Positions 36,121 to 45,587 of a stretch of DNA of 46,386 nt are shown piece by piece (position 1 is the stretch's first letter; every line of letters begins with the position of its first letter). The notes beneath the pieces were generated by a model. It did not search any database and had not been told where the DNA came from. It was given only the letters and a program-made list of their open reading frames with translations. Origin of the DNA: Bacteroidota bacterium (GTDB lineage Bacteria > Bacteroidota > Bacteroidia > Chitinophagales > Chitinophagaceae); assembly GCA_026391415.1 (NCBI GenBank), contig JAPLEL010000174.1, positions 1-46,386 on the forward strand. Reading direction: 5' to 3'. Both the position numbers and the translations under genes were made by a program.

Positions 36121-37398
36121 TCAATTAGACAATAAATACTGTTCTAGCATAAAAACTACCATCCCACTTATAAATCCGGCCAATGCAATCCAACTAACCC
36201 TTTTCAAATACCAAAAAAAATCAATCTTTTCAATACCCATAATTGCTATACCAGCGGCTGATCCAATTATCAAACAAGAGCCCCCTGTACCAGCAGCATA
36301 GGCCAATAATTCCCAGAAATAATGGTCAGTTGGGTAAATGTCTAAACTATACATTGATTGAAGTGACGCAACTAAAGGAACGTTGTCAAATACAGCGGAA
36401 AGCAACCCAATGCCAAATGCAATTACATGCAAGTTGCCTACCATTTTGTTTAAATTAGTTGCTAATTGTATTAAAATACCCGAGGAGTCTAAAGCAGCGA
36501 TACTAAGTAGAATGCCAAAGAAAAATAAAATACTAGCAGTGTCAATCTTTTTCAAGGCCCCATTTACAGACAAGTCTCCTTTATTAACATCAAGTTTTCC
36601 CTTATGAATCATTTCAGTTACTACCCAAAGCAAGCCCAAACATAGCATCATACCCATATAAGGAGGCAACCCAGTAATGGATTTAAAAATTGGTACAAAT
36701 AATAAACAACCTAAGCCTAATAAAAAAATCGTATTTCTTTCGATTGCTGATGTAGAAAAAACACTGTTTGTTTTAGGAATTAAAACAATTTTTTCTTTAA
36801 TTATATAATTGACAATTAAAGTAGGTATAGCCATACAAACAAAGCTTGCTAAAAATGTTTGCTGAATAATATGCAAAGGAGTAATTTGGCCACCAATCCA
36901 TAACATAGTGGTGGTAACATCTCCAATTGGACTCCAAGCACCACCAGCATTTGCCGCAATAATGACTAGCCCAAGCAATAAATGTTTTGTCTTTTTATCT
37001 GCTACTAATTTATTTAATATAGACAGCATTACAATGGCAGTAGTTAAATTATCTAAAACCGCAGATAAAAAAAATGTAATGATACCAATTAGCCAAATTA
37101 GTTTTGTTTTTTTGGTTGTTTTTATTCGCTCTACAATTATTTGAAATCCATCATGTGCATCAATCAATTCAACAATTGTCATAGCACCTAATAGAAAAAA
37201 TATCACTTCACTAATTTTGCTTAAATGAACTGATAGTTCGTTAATTGCTACTATTTTATCTTTTGCAAAAAGCACAAAAACAGCCCAGCACAAAACAGCT
37301 GTTATTAAAGCAATTGCTGCTTTGTTTATTTTAATATTCTGCTCAAATATTATAGCCAAATAACCTATAACAAATATACAAATCAGTAAAATTGTCAT
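36121..37398 (-). CDS. nhaD: NhaD-type Na+/H+ antiporter
   Basis: A 425-residue inner-membrane antiporter of the NhaD/ion-transporter superfamily, exporting sodium in exchange for protons. Eleven or so hydrophobic helices are visible. NhaD signature segments are FFLGAMTIVELIDAHDGF-like text near residue 60-75 (read as FLLGAMTIVELIDAHDGF), AVLDNLTTAIVML (about 112-124), and AANAGGAWSPIGDVTTTMLW (about 148-167). Length is normal. It is the last gene of a four-gene operon, 5 bases after the GNAT gene. Co-transcription with an XRE regulator suggests regulated expression. Confidence 0.9.
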   Translation of the reverse strand: MTILLICIFVIGYLAIIFEQNIKINKAAIALITAVLCWAVFVLFAKDKIVAINELSVHLSKISEVIFFLLGAMTIVELIDAHDGFQIIVERIKTTKKTKLIWLIGIITFFLSAVLDNLTTAIVMLSILNKLVADKKTKHLLLGLVIIAANAGGAWSPIGDVTTTMLWIGGQITPLHIIQQTFLASFVCMAIPTLIVNYIIKEKIVLIPKTNSVFSTSAIERNTIFLLGLGCLLFVPIFKSITGLPPYMGMMLCLGLLWVVTEMIHKGKLDVNKGDLSVNGALKKIDTASILFFFGILLSIAALDSSGILIQLATNLNKMVGNLHVIAFGIGLLSAVFDNVPLVASLQSMYSLDIYPTDHYFWELLAYAAGTGGSCLIIGSAAGIAIMGIEKIDFFWYLKRVSWIALAGFISGMVVFMLEQYLLSN

Positions 37399-37403
37399 TT
37401 AGT

Positions 37404-37835
37404 TTATTTAATTAGTTTTTTCTGAAAATGAAATCCAAGAATCTTATACCCTTGATTAAGCCAAAATTTCAACCCTTGTTGGTTGTTCAAATAACAGTTC
37501 AATTCAGATGCTATACAACCCTGTTCAATACCATAATCACAAATCCATTGAATCATTTGCTCTCCTACTTTTTTATTCCTATAATCAGGATGAATCACCA
37601 CATTGTCGGGCTCTATATGCTTTCCTACATAATATTTATTTAAAATCCAAACACCTGAAATGCCAATCAATTTATCGTTATCATACACACCAACACATTC
37701 ATAATTACTAGAAAGCATATCGTTCATTCTTTCTTGTAAAGTAGCTTCAGAAATTGATTCATTCAGCAATTGCAATAGTGGCATGGTTGACGCCAATTCT
37801 GATTTTGGAATTAATTTAATATCGTACATATTCAT
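37404..37835 (-). CDS. GNAT-family N-acetyltransferase
   Basis: A 143-residue cytoplasmic acetyltransferase of the GNAT fold, moving an acetyl group from acetyl-CoA to an amine. The acetyl-CoA loop appears in VVIHPDYRNKKVGEQMIQWI (about 77-96), in the Q/RxxGxG/A position as NKKVGEQ. The C-terminal strand reads FWLNQGYKILGFHFQKKL. Substrate cannot be told. It begins 6 bases after the XRE regulator gene and ends 5 bases before the NhaD gene. A second ATG at codon 3 is possible as the start. Confidence 0.82.
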   Translation of the reverse strand: MNMYDIKLIPKSELASTMPLLQLLNESISEATLQERMNDMLSSNYECVGVYDNDKLIGISGVWILNKYYVGKHIEPDNVVIHPDYRNKKVGEQMIQWICDYGIEQGCIASELNCYLNNQQGLKFWLNQGYKILGFHFQKKLIK

Positions 37836-37840
37836 TTATT

Positions 37841-38041
37841 TTATTCGTTAGATTCTAAGCTAAATACTTCGTCTACAGATTTATTAAATACCCTACAAAT
37901 TTTTAAAGCCAATACAGTAGATGGTACAAATTTCTTTAGCTCAATTGCATTAATGGTTTGCCTTGTAACAGAAACCAAATCGGCCAATTGTTCTTGTGTT
38001 AGATTATGTATTGCGCGTTCTATTTTAATTTTATTGTTCAT
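37841..38041 (-). CDS. Small XRE-family transcriptional regulator
   Basis: A 66-residue protein consisting of one helix-turn-helix domain (LTQEQLADLVSVTRQTINAIE, about 14-34, in two parts LTQEQLADLV and SVTRQTINAIE) and a short tail ending VDEVFSLESNE, the YozG-like single-domain group. It overlaps the upstream membrane-protein gene by 11 bases, which implies translational coupling. In such two-gene modules the membrane protein is often thought to modulate the regulator. An inverted repeat overlapping the promoter (38527-38550) is a plausible autoregulatory site. Confidence 0.88.
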   Translation of the reverse strand: MNNKIKIERAIHNLTQEQLADLVSVTRQTINAIELKKFVPSTVLALKICRVFNKSVDEVFSLESNE

Positions 38042-38510
38042 TCTTTACAATTGAATGATTATAAAGTAAGTACTGAAAACGTAAAATATAAATCACTATA
38101 ATCGTAAACATATTATAAACCATCACATTTAAAAAGGCAAGCCCATGAACCAATAAAAAACAAAAGAGTAATAAACTATAATTAATAAAAACAGACCATT
38201 GAAGTGCATTCAATCTTAACTGGTTAATAAATTCATCTTCTTGTTTTTCTTTAGAGAACATCACTAATATACCTCCAATTAAAAAACAAATCCCAATTAA
38301 ATTTTGAATTAGATCAACGGAACTAGCCCTAAACTGCTGTTCTAATTTACTGCTTAAAATTGCATCCCCAAAAAATCCAAATACATTGATTGTAGGATCC
38401 ATCGGCAACTTATATTCAAAAACAATAAATATCAACCCAGCAACAAATGAAGGAAGGAGTAAAATGAATCCTATTTTTTTCAACTGATTGGGCAATAATA
38501 ATGGTTTCAT
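38031..38510 (-). CDS. Four-helix membrane protein paired with the XRE regulator
   Basis: A 159-residue inner-membrane protein with about four transmembrane helices. They are IGFILLLPSFVAGLIFIVFE, a helix around LIQNLIGICFLIGGILVMF, FINYSLLLFCFLLVHGLAFL, and MVYNMFTIIVIYILRF. A charged loop (SKEKQEDEFINQLRL) separates the two pairs. I take the ATG at 38510. The earlier in-frame start at 38528 is a TTG inside the -7 box. It heads the operon membrane protein, XRE regulator, GNAT, NhaD. No named family recognised; its pairing with a small XRE gene recalls DUF2975-like modules. Confidence 0.75.
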   Translation of the reverse strand: MKPLLLPNQLKKIGFILLLPSFVAGLIFIVFEYKLPMDPTINVFGFFGDAILSSKLEQQFRASSVDLIQNLIGICFLIGGILVMFSKEKQEDEFINQLRLNALQWSVFINYSLLLFCFLLVHGLAFLNVMVYNMFTIIVIYILRFQYLLYNHSIVKNEQ

Positions 38511-38525
38511 AGCAATAATTTGAAT

Positions 38526-38533
38526 CAAATGTA
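38526..38533 (-). promoter_or_regulatory. -7 promoter element (TACATTTG)
   Basis: On the minus strand TACATTTG fully matches TAnnTTTG and ends 15 bases before the ATG at 38510. It would drive the four-gene operon ending with nhaD. Confidence 0.5.
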
Positions 38534-38550
38534 TATTATATTTTACATTT
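38527..38550. promoter_or_regulatory. Inverted repeat overlapping the operon promoter
   Basis: AAATGTA and TACATTT, perfect 7-bp arms separated by 10 bases, overlap the -7 box. The first arm is the promoter box itself. About one helical turn between half-sites suits a dimeric HTH regulator such as the XRE protein encoded downstream. A second shorter repeat (AGTAT/ATACT, 38561-38578) lies just upstream. Confidence 0.4.
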
Positions 38551-38673
38551 TGTAACTTTTAGTATACTTTAAAATACTAATTAGGGCTATATTTGAATCA
38601 GATAACTACTTACCAGTTTCTGATAAATATCATTGTAACTAACTTTATTTACGTTTAGTTTTATAAAAAGTAT

Positions 38674-39048
38674 ATGAATAAATTTATCAAGGAAAACTGG
38701 AAAAGTATACTACAGGTGGTTGCTTTGGCCTTATTTATTATAGGAACCATCGATCCATTAGAAGGTTCTGTTTTAATAATTGCAGGATCAATTTTATTAG
38801 CCATACTAAGTTTTATTAATAAAAACCCAGCTTACAAAATCTATTTAACTGCTAGTACTTTAATTACAATAGGCGTTGTTTTTATCTTCTACATTGCATC
38901 CATAGGAGGATTTGGCGGAAGTTCAACTTTATCATTGTGGTATGGCTTATTAATATTGCCATATCCAATTGGATGGTTGATTCTTGTGTTTTTGCTGATT
39001 TGGAATTATATTAAAAAAATAAAACTTAAAATACGAAATAGAAATTAA
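38674..39048 (+). CDS. Small four-helix membrane protein
   Basis: A 124-residue inner-membrane protein with four hydrophobic helices. They are VVALALFIIGTID, GSVLIIAGSILLAILSFI, LTASTLITIGVVFIFYIASIG and YGLLILPYPIGWLILVFLLIW, and a basic tail (KKIKLKIRNRN) follows. I do not recognise a family. It is transcribed divergently from the membrane-protein/XRE operon with a 163-base shared upstream region, and a near-consensus -7 box (TAGTTTTA) precedes it. It may therefore be part of the same regulated set (inference). Confidence 0.65.
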   Translation: MNKFIKENWKSILQVVALALFIIGTIDPLEGSVLIIAGSILLAILSFINKNPAYKIYLTASTLITIGVVFIFYIASIGGFGGSSTLSLWYGLLILPYPIGWLILVFLLIWNYIKKIKLKIRNRN

Positions 39049-39213
39049 TAGTACAGTTTTTTACTAAAGTTTTATATTTATTGTATCAATAAAATTTCCA
39101 TTTTATTTGAAATAAATAAAAGAACTTTGAACTAAATTGATGCATTTTGTGTTTCTTTTTATTAATACATTTTCAAAAAATAATAAAATTAATTAAGGCT
39201 TCTAATTTTTCCT

Positions 39214-41421
39214 ATGAAAAAATCAATCTTTGTTCTAATACAAATGGCTATTTCAATTAGTTTATTTTCACAACAACGTACTGCATTAACTACCAATACG
39301 TTAGACACAAGTGGCAAAAAAAACAAACTAACACAAGTACAAAATTCGAATACTCAAACTACTCCTAAAATTTTAGACCCTGTAACAGTAACTGCTCAAA
39401 AAACGGCAGAACTATTGCAAGCCATTCCTCTTTCTGTAACAAGTATTTCTGCAAAACAAGTAGCCGATTACCAATTATGGAACAGCAAAGATATTAGTGC
39501 ACTAGTGCCAAATATGTATGCTGCAGATCCAGGCGATAAAAGAAATGTAATATCATTAAGAGGCATATCAACTACTTCCTACGATCCTGCAATGGCTACC
39601 TATATTGATGGTGTAAACCAATTTAGTTTAGACACTTATATAGCACAGTTATTTGACGTAGAGCGTATTGAAGTACTTAGAGGAGCACAAGGAAGTTTGT
39701 ATGGCCGAAACGCAACAGCAGGTGTAATTAATATCATTACCAAAAAGCCAGAGAACAAAACAAATGGATTTGCTGAAACAACTATTGGCAATGCAGGATT
39801 ACAGAGATATTCTGCAGGTGTAAATGTACCATTGGTTAAAAATAAATTATATTTTGGAGCAGCTTATCTGTATGATCAATCCAATGGCTTTTACACCAAT
39901 ACATTTAATAATACCCCTTTCGATAAACAATCAAGTGTTGTTGGAAATTTTTATCTAAAATATTTACCTACAAATGATTGGAACATTACACTAAATGTTA
40001 AGCACAATAACAATACCAATGACGGAACCTTTCCACTTGTAATGGGTATTGCAAAAGCATTGAACAATCCATTTAAATTAAGCCAAAATGCAATTACACA
40101 ATTAATTGACAATACACTTAATGCCTCAATATCTGCAAACCATATAGGCAAAAAAATACATTTCAATTCACAAACTGCCTACCAATCGAACTACCGTTAT
40201 TATAATACACCTATTGATGGAGATTTCTCTACTATTGATGGCATCACCATTATAAATAATTATGGCAAGGATTGGAATAATGTAAAAGTTTTTACGCAAG
40301 AATTTAAATTGAATTCAGCAAACAATAAAGCAAAATTTAGGTGGATGGCAGGTACTTACTTTTTCCACCAAAACAATCCAAACAAACAAGCTACCCGATT
40401 TGGAAAAGATGCTGCTTTTGTTGGGTCCCCAAGTATTAACTTCTCTATGATTACGAGTACAAAAGCAGTCACTGATGGACTTGCAGCTTATATGCAAGGC
40501 GTTTATGTTTTGGCACCAAAGCTTGAGTTAACTGCAGGACTCCGATACGATTTAGAACATAAGAACCAATCAATTCTTGGTGAATACCAAAAAGATCCAA
40601 ATCCAAATCCCATATTTAACTTTCGTTCAGATACTTCAGCAAGTGCCAACTTCCACGCAGTATCTCCTAAATTGGCGCTTAGCTACCAACTATTAGAAAA
40701 CAATTTATTGTTTGCAAATTATAGCAAAGGATTTCGTGCTGGAGGTTTAACTCAATTATCTTCCGATCCTTCTCAACCAGCTATGTATGTTTACCAACCA
40801 GAGTATAGCAACAATTTTGAACTTGGTATTAAAAATATGTTTTACAACAATCGCTTGATGTTAAATTTTACTGCGTTTTATACCACAGTTAGCGATGCAC
40901 AAGTACCTACCTTGGTACTGCCCGATGCAATAACTATTACCAAAAACACAGGTAGCTTAACGAGTAAAGGCATTGAACTAGAAACCCGAAGCATTTGGAA
41001 TAATTTTGAATTAGATTATAATTTTGGATACACGAATGCAAGCTATCAAACATTGAAACTTGCACAAAATAGATCGGTAGTAAACCTTGCTGGAAATAAG
41101 CAAATATTTACTCCCGATATCAATTCGAATTTAGCGGCTCAATACGGATTTGTTTTGTGTAAAAAACAACAAATAAAAGTAAAGATTCGTGGCGAGTGGC
41201 GCTACATAGGCGAACAATATTTCGACCTAGCTAATAAACTTTCTCAGCCATCCTATAGTTTGTTTAATAGTAGTGTATCATTGAACATGTGTAAGTGGTC
41301 TGTGAAGTTTTGGGGACGCAATTTGGCCGATAAAAACTATGTCAGTTACGCTTATGATTTTGGAGCAGCTCATTTAGGCAATCCAAAAACCTATGGCGTT
41401 ACTGTTGGATTAAAATTCTAA
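39214..41421 (+). CDS. TonB-dependent receptor (siderophore/iron-complex type)
   Basis: A 735-residue outer-membrane receptor with a signal peptide (MKKSIFVLIQMAISISLFSQ). The TonB box-like start is DPVTVTAQKTAELLQ. The plug (about 60-170) includes ISLRGIST, ATYIDGVNQF and VERIEVLRGAQGSLYGRNATAGVINIIT. The barrel ends in a classic VGLKF with terminal Phe. There is no SusD neighbour and no carboxypeptidase-regulatory domain, so a small iron complex, vitamin or similar ligand is more likely than a glycan. It stands alone and is closed by a strong bidirectional terminator. Confidence 0.9.
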   Translation: MKKSIFVLIQMAISISLFSQQRTALTTNTLDTSGKKNKLTQVQNSNTQTTPKILDPVTVTAQKTAELLQAIPLSVTSISAKQVADYQLWNSKDISALVPNMYAADPGDKRNVISLRGISTTSYDPAMATYIDGVNQFSLDTYIAQLFDVERIEVLRGAQGSLYGRNATAGVINIITKKPENKTNGFAETTIGNAGLQRYSAGVNVPLVKNKLYFGAAYLYDQSNGFYTNTFNNTPFDKQSSVVGNFYLKYLPTNDWNITLNVKHNNNTNDGTFPLVMGIAKALNNPFKLSQNAITQLIDNTLNASISANHIGKKIHFNSQTAYQSNYRYYNTPIDGDFSTIDGITIINNYGKDWNNVKVFTQEFKLNSANNKAKFRWMAGTYFFHQNNPNKQATRFGKDAAFVGSPSINFSMITSTKAVTDGLAAYMQGVYVLAPKLELTAGLRYDLEHKNQSILGEYQKDPNPNPIFNFRSDTSASANFHAVSPKLALSYQLLENNLLFANYSKGFRAGGLTQLSSDPSQPAMYVYQPEYSNNFELGIKNMFYNNRLMLNFTAFYTTVSDAQVPTLVLPDAITITKNTGSLTSKGIELETRSIWNNFELDYNFGYTNASYQTLKLAQNRSVVNLAGNKQIFTPDINSNLAAQYGFVLCKKQQIKVKIRGEWRYIGEQYFDLANKLSQPSYSLFNSSVSLNMCKWSVKFWGRNLADKNYVSYAYDFGAAHLGNPKTYGVTVGLKF

Positions 41422-41433
41422 ATAAAAAGAAAT

Positions 41434-41472
41434 AAAAAAAAGCAGACTTTTCTTAAAAGTCTGCTTTTTTTT
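41434..41472. terminator. Bidirectional terminator between convergent receptor genes
   Basis: A perfect 18-bp inverted repeat (41434-41451 with 41455-41472) with a 3-base loop has an A-run on one side and a T-run on the other, so it works as an intrinsic terminator in both directions. Confidence 0.9.
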
Positions 41473-41505
41473 ATTTTACCAGGAGTGTACTAAGTGATAC
41501 TAATT

Positions 41506-43962
41506 CTATTTTTTTCTCAACTTATCCAATGCTTCTTTTTTCTGCTTACTATCAAGCTTGCTTTTAATCATTGTTTTACTCATTTGATAACTTACAGACA
41601 AACGAAAATTTCGTGTATTACTCTCACTATGGCTTTCAATTTTAAAATTAGTGCCAGCAGAAAAACCATCATATTTCTGTAATCCAAAAGGATCAATAGC
41701 AGCAATTGATACAACTAATCTTTTATTAAAAAACTTATGCATAGCACTAATACTAATATTAATATTACTATGACTTTTGCCTTGCGGATTAACATAACTG
41801 CTATACCGATTATTGGCTTCTATAATGGTTAAATTATTAGGGGTATATGAGTAATTCAGTGTTGCATATTCAGTTGTGCCATCTATGTAGCGGTATAATA
41901 ATTTTTCTCTATCGCTGTATTTATAATAGATATAGCCACCACTAATATTCAATTTAAACTTTCTAGTTACTGTAATACCCGTCCATAAGCTACCAGAAAA
42001 TTCATCCTGATCAGAAATATTCTGATACGTAGTTTGTGTTTTTCCATTATCAATTAATGTTCGAATAGAATTAAATACATTCTTAATATGGTTATAACCA
42101 ATATTAGCATTAATGTTAAATTTAGATTTAACATACGCTACATTAATATCATAATTATCCGTTAGCGTTGGCGTAATTGTTGGATTGCCAAATCGAATAT
42201 TATAAGGATCACTGTAATCTATATTAGGATTGAGTTCTATTATGCCTGGCCTTCGAATAGTGGCTCTATAAACCCATGAAATATTAAATTCCTTGTTAAA
42301 CTCTTTACGTAATGTAATATTTGGTAAAAAACGCAAATAAGTATTATTCGCATCTGCAGAATTTCCTTTAATAAATTGAAAATCAGATAGTGTTTGCTCG
42401 GCCTGAATACCAGATATAATCCTCCAGTGCAAAGGCAAACTCACTACTAATGCTGCACGTAGTGTAATAATTGATTGATGAAAATAGAAATTATTACTAA
42501 GTAAATCATTACCTATATAAGTACTATCCACCTTTCGCAAATAACTTGTACTTAAAATATTATGATATGTGTTATTGGTATAAGAAGCGCCCGTAGATAA
42601 ATAGATTGTGCCTGTATCATTTAATGGCTTGTTATAATTACTATTAAAATAAAATGAACGAATATAATTATCTGTAAGCTGCAATTGAGTAGAATCTAAC
42701 CCAGTAGGTAAAAAATTAGACTGCAAAAACTGCTGATAAAAATCTCTATCGTTATTGTTTTTACTAAAGCTTAACCCGCTCCATAGCTGTAACTTTTCTA
42801 CAGGATTTTTTCCTTTCCATTGATAAGAACCTGAAAAAGCATGACTAAATCCATCCCCATTGTATTGGTTAGTTCTAGTACTCCCTTTATATACACGAAA
42901 ATTACTATCAAGGTTAGACGAAACAATATCTGAATGGTTTTTGTAATAGTTCAAATTACCTTGATAAACGATACTTGCCGAACTTTTTTTATTAAAATCA
43001 TAATCGGCTTGAACACGCATATTAGGATATGTATTGCGATTAACAAAAGCAGTATTGGTATAAAAATAGTTAACTGAGTCTTTGTAAATATTCTGTCTAT
43101 GCGAATAAGAATTACCTCTTACCTCTGCATTACCCAAACCTATACTTGAAGTTAAATTAAGTTTACTGCTACGATAATTGAAATTTCCCGAAATGACTTT
43201 CTCTCCTTTTGAGCCAAAAGTCAATCCAATCCTTTCATAAATTCCTACCCTGCCTTTTTTGGTAATAATATTAATCACACCGCCAGGATACGTTGCATAT
43301 TCTGGAGGAGGATTACTCATAATTTCAACTCTCTCAACAACATTAGCAGGAAGACTTTCCAGCAAATCGGCTAATTGTTGACCACTTAAATTCACCGGTT
43401 TTTCATCCATTAAAATAAGCGGTACTTTCCCTTGCATTAATAAAGTGCCATCAGGATTTATATTCATTAAAGGAAGATTACGTAACATTTCAGAAGCGCT
43501 GGTCCCGCTGCTCAGAGGGCTTTCTGCAACATTAAATATTAATTTACCATCCCTATTTTCAATTAATGGCTTTTCAGAATAAACAATCACTTCCTTTAAA
43601 GCAGTTGATGATTCATTCAGTTTAATATCCCCTAAATTAATATCTAACCTATCTAAATACACATGAATACTATCCATATCTGTATTGGTAAAGCCAACTA
43701 CACTAATGGATAATTTATAAAATCCTAGAATCAATTTTTGAAAATCAAACCCGCCATTTTTGTCTGCTACGAGATTTATAGCTACTGCAGAGTCCCTGAG
43801 CCCACGCAAACGAATACCGGCAGATGCTAATGGTTTGCCAGATTTACTATCTAGTACATTACCCAATATGCTACCAGTTAGCGTTTTAGACTTAACAATA
43901 CCTTGTGCCGAAACAGATGCTAGAAAGCCAATAAAACAAATGGAAAGTAGAAATTTGAACAT
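41506..43962 (-). CDS. TonB-dependent outer-membrane barrel protein with carboxypeptidase-regulatory-like domain
   Basis: An 818-residue outer-membrane protein. A signal peptide (to about residue 19, ...ASVSAQ) is followed by a CarboxypepD_reg-like domain (about 28-105, GSILGNVLDSKSGKPLASAGIRL). The plug has VIVYSEKPLIENRDGKLIFNV, ASEMLRNLPLMNINPDG and PPPEYATYPGGVINIITKKG. A long barrel (OMP_b-brl_3 type) ends not in a terminal aromatic but in a basic tail (SKTMIKSKLDSKQKKEALDKLRKK), which is unusual for a barrel and may lie in the periplasm. Ligand unknown. It is monocistronic. Confidence 0.88.
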   Translation of the reverse strand: MFKFLLSICFIGFLASVSAQGIVKSKTLTGSILGNVLDSKSGKPLASAGIRLRGLRDSAVAINLVADKNGGFDFQKLILGFYKLSISVVGFTNTDMDSIHVYLDRLDINLGDIKLNESSTALKEVIVYSEKPLIENRDGKLIFNVAESPLSSGTSASEMLRNLPLMNINPDGTLLMQGKVPLILMDEKPVNLSGQQLADLLESLPANVVERVEIMSNPPPEYATYPGGVINIITKKGRVGIYERIGLTFGSKGEKVISGNFNYRSSKLNLTSSIGLGNAEVRGNSYSHRQNIYKDSVNYFYTNTAFVNRNTYPNMRVQADYDFNKKSSASIVYQGNLNYYKNHSDIVSSNLDSNFRVYKGSTRTNQYNGDGFSHAFSGSYQWKGKNPVEKLQLWSGLSFSKNNNDRDFYQQFLQSNFLPTGLDSTQLQLTDNYIRSFYFNSNYNKPLNDTGTIYLSTGASYTNNTYHNILSTSYLRKVDSTYIGNDLLSNNFYFHQSIITLRAALVVSLPLHWRIISGIQAEQTLSDFQFIKGNSADANNTYLRFLPNITLRKEFNKEFNISWVYRATIRRPGIIELNPNIDYSDPYNIRFGNPTITPTLTDNYDINVAYVKSKFNINANIGYNHIKNVFNSIRTLIDNGKTQTTYQNISDQDEFSGSLWTGITVTRKFKLNISGGYIYYKYSDREKLLYRYIDGTTEYATLNYSYTPNNLTIIEANNRYSSYVNPQGKSHSNINISISAMHKFFNKRLVVSIAAIDPFGLQKYDGFSAGTNFKIESHSESNTRNFRLSVSYQMSKTMIKSKLDSKQKKEALDKLRKK

Positions 43963-44143
43963 TTATTTCGTGATTGCAGCAAAGAAACTATTTAAACACT
44001 AATAATGAGCCAAAATGTAGATGAGTAGACCTTTTTGTAAAAATAATCGGTCAAATAAGCTTAAAAATGAAGCCAATTATAAAATACTGTATCGTGTGAC
44101 CTATGTTTTTGGACACTTTAAATAGATATTGCTAATAAGTTTT

Positions 44144-45448
44144 TTAGACTCTTTTTATTTGAGCACCTAATGTTTGCAATCGAGTATCGATATTTTGGTA
44201 CCCTCTATCTATTTGCTCAATATTTTGAATTGTGCTTTTACCTTCTGCGCTAAGTGCTGCAATTAACAAAGCTTGCCCAGCTCTAATATCAGGGCTGCTC
44301 ATTGTAATCCCACGCAGTGGATATTTACGCGCTAGCCCAATTACCGTGGCACGATGTGGATCACACAAAATAATTTGCGCACCCATATCAATTAGTTTAT
44401 CAGTAAAAAACAAACGGCTCTCAAACATTTTTTGGTGAATCAATAAACTACCTCTTGCTTGTATAGCTGTGACTAAAACAATACTTAATAAATCGGGAGT
44501 AAAACCAGGCCAAGGGTTATCATAAATAGTTAATATACCGCCATCCATAAAAGTTTGTATTTCATAAATATCTTGAGCAGGAATATAAATATCATCTTCT
44601 ATAATTGTAAAATCAATTCCTAATAAACGAAATTTATCAGGAATATTACCTAAGTGTTTGACCCCCGCATTTTTAATAGTGATTTCACTTTTTGTCATCG
44701 CAGCAAGTCCAATGAAAGATCCAATCTCAATCATGTCTGGTAAAATACAATGCGAAGCACCACCTAATTTTGCAACACCTTCAATACATAATAAATTACT
44801 GCCAATACCCGTAATTTTAGCTCCCATATTATTTAAAAGCAAACAAAGTTGTTGCAAGTAAGGCTCACATGCTGCATTGTAAATACTAGTAACGCCTTCC
44901 GCTAATACAGCAGCCATTACAATATTAGCAGTTCCTGTTACAGAAGGTTCTTCTAATAATATATAATTACCAACTAGCTTTTCTGCACTTAAAGTAAAAC
45001 AGGCTAGTCTATCATCATAAGCATATGTAGCACCTAATTTTTCAAATCCAATGATATGGGTATCTAATCTTCTTCTTCCAATTTTATCTCCGCCTGGTTT
45101 TGGTAAATATGCTTTTTTAAATCTAGCTAAAATAGGACCCGCCAACATTACACTACCCCGCAACCTTCCACTCTTTGATTTAAAATCATCAGATGCTAAA
45201 TAAGTAGGATCAATTTTATCTGCTTTAAAACGATATTCTCCTACTGCTAATTTTTCAACACTTACGCCCATTGCTTCTAATAACTCCATTAATAAATTTA
45301 CATCTACAATATCTGGTATATTAGCAACTGTAATGGTTTCAGCCGATAACACTACAGCAGATAAAATTTGTAAGGCTTCATTTTTAGCACCTTGTGGCGT
45401 AATATTTCCTTTAAGTGCTTTGCCTCCGATGATTTCGAACGAACTCAT
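44144..45448 (-). CDS. murA: UDP-N-acetylglucosamine 1-carboxyvinyltransferase (Asp active-site variant)
   Basis: A 434-residue cytoplasmic enzyme that adds enolpyruvate from PEP to UDP-GlcNAc, the first committed step of peptidoglycan synthesis. Conserved parts are GAKNEALQIL with Lys22, RLRGSVMLAGPILARF, and the active-site loop PGGDKIGRRRLDTH. In that loop Asp121 occupies the place of the catalytic Cys115 of Escherichia coli MurA. Cys-to-Asp at this position is known to abolish alkylation by fosfomycin while retaining activity. The rest (SVTGTANIVMAA, DMIEIGSFI, FTPDLLSIVLVTAIQA, DIRAGQALLIAAL) is standard. It lies 139 bases downstream of murB on the same strand, with a near-consensus promoter (TATTTTCG) between. 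Confidence 0.95.
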   Translation of the reverse strand: MSSFEIIGGKALKGNITPQGAKNEALQILSAVVLSAETITVANIPDIVDVNLLMELLEAMGVSVEKLAVGEYRFKADKIDPTYLASDDFKSKSGRLRGSVMLAGPILARFKKAYLPKPGGDKIGRRRLDTHIIGFEKLGATYAYDDRLACFTLSAEKLVGNYILLEEPSVTGTANIVMAAVLAEGVTSIYNAACEPYLQQLCLLLNNMGAKITGIGSNLLCIEGVAKLGGASHCILPDMIEIGSFIGLAAMTKSEITIKNAGVKHLGNIPDKFRLLGIDFTIIEDDIYIPAQDIYEIQTFMDGGILTIYDNPWPGFTPDLLSIVLVTAIQARGSLLIHQKMFESRLFFTDKLIDMGAQIILCDPHRATVIGLARKYPLRGITMSSPDIRAGQALLIAALSAEGKSTIQNIEQIDRGYQNIDTRLQTLGAQIKRV

Positions 45449-45587
45449 TTTATTTAAATTATTTGCATTACGAAAATACAGTATTAGTCGGACTATCTGT
45501 TTTCTCTAAACTCAGAATATGTAATTCCACAAAAGCCAAATGGAATGTAACCTATTAAATTGAATGGTAAGTGGTATTTATGAGCAG

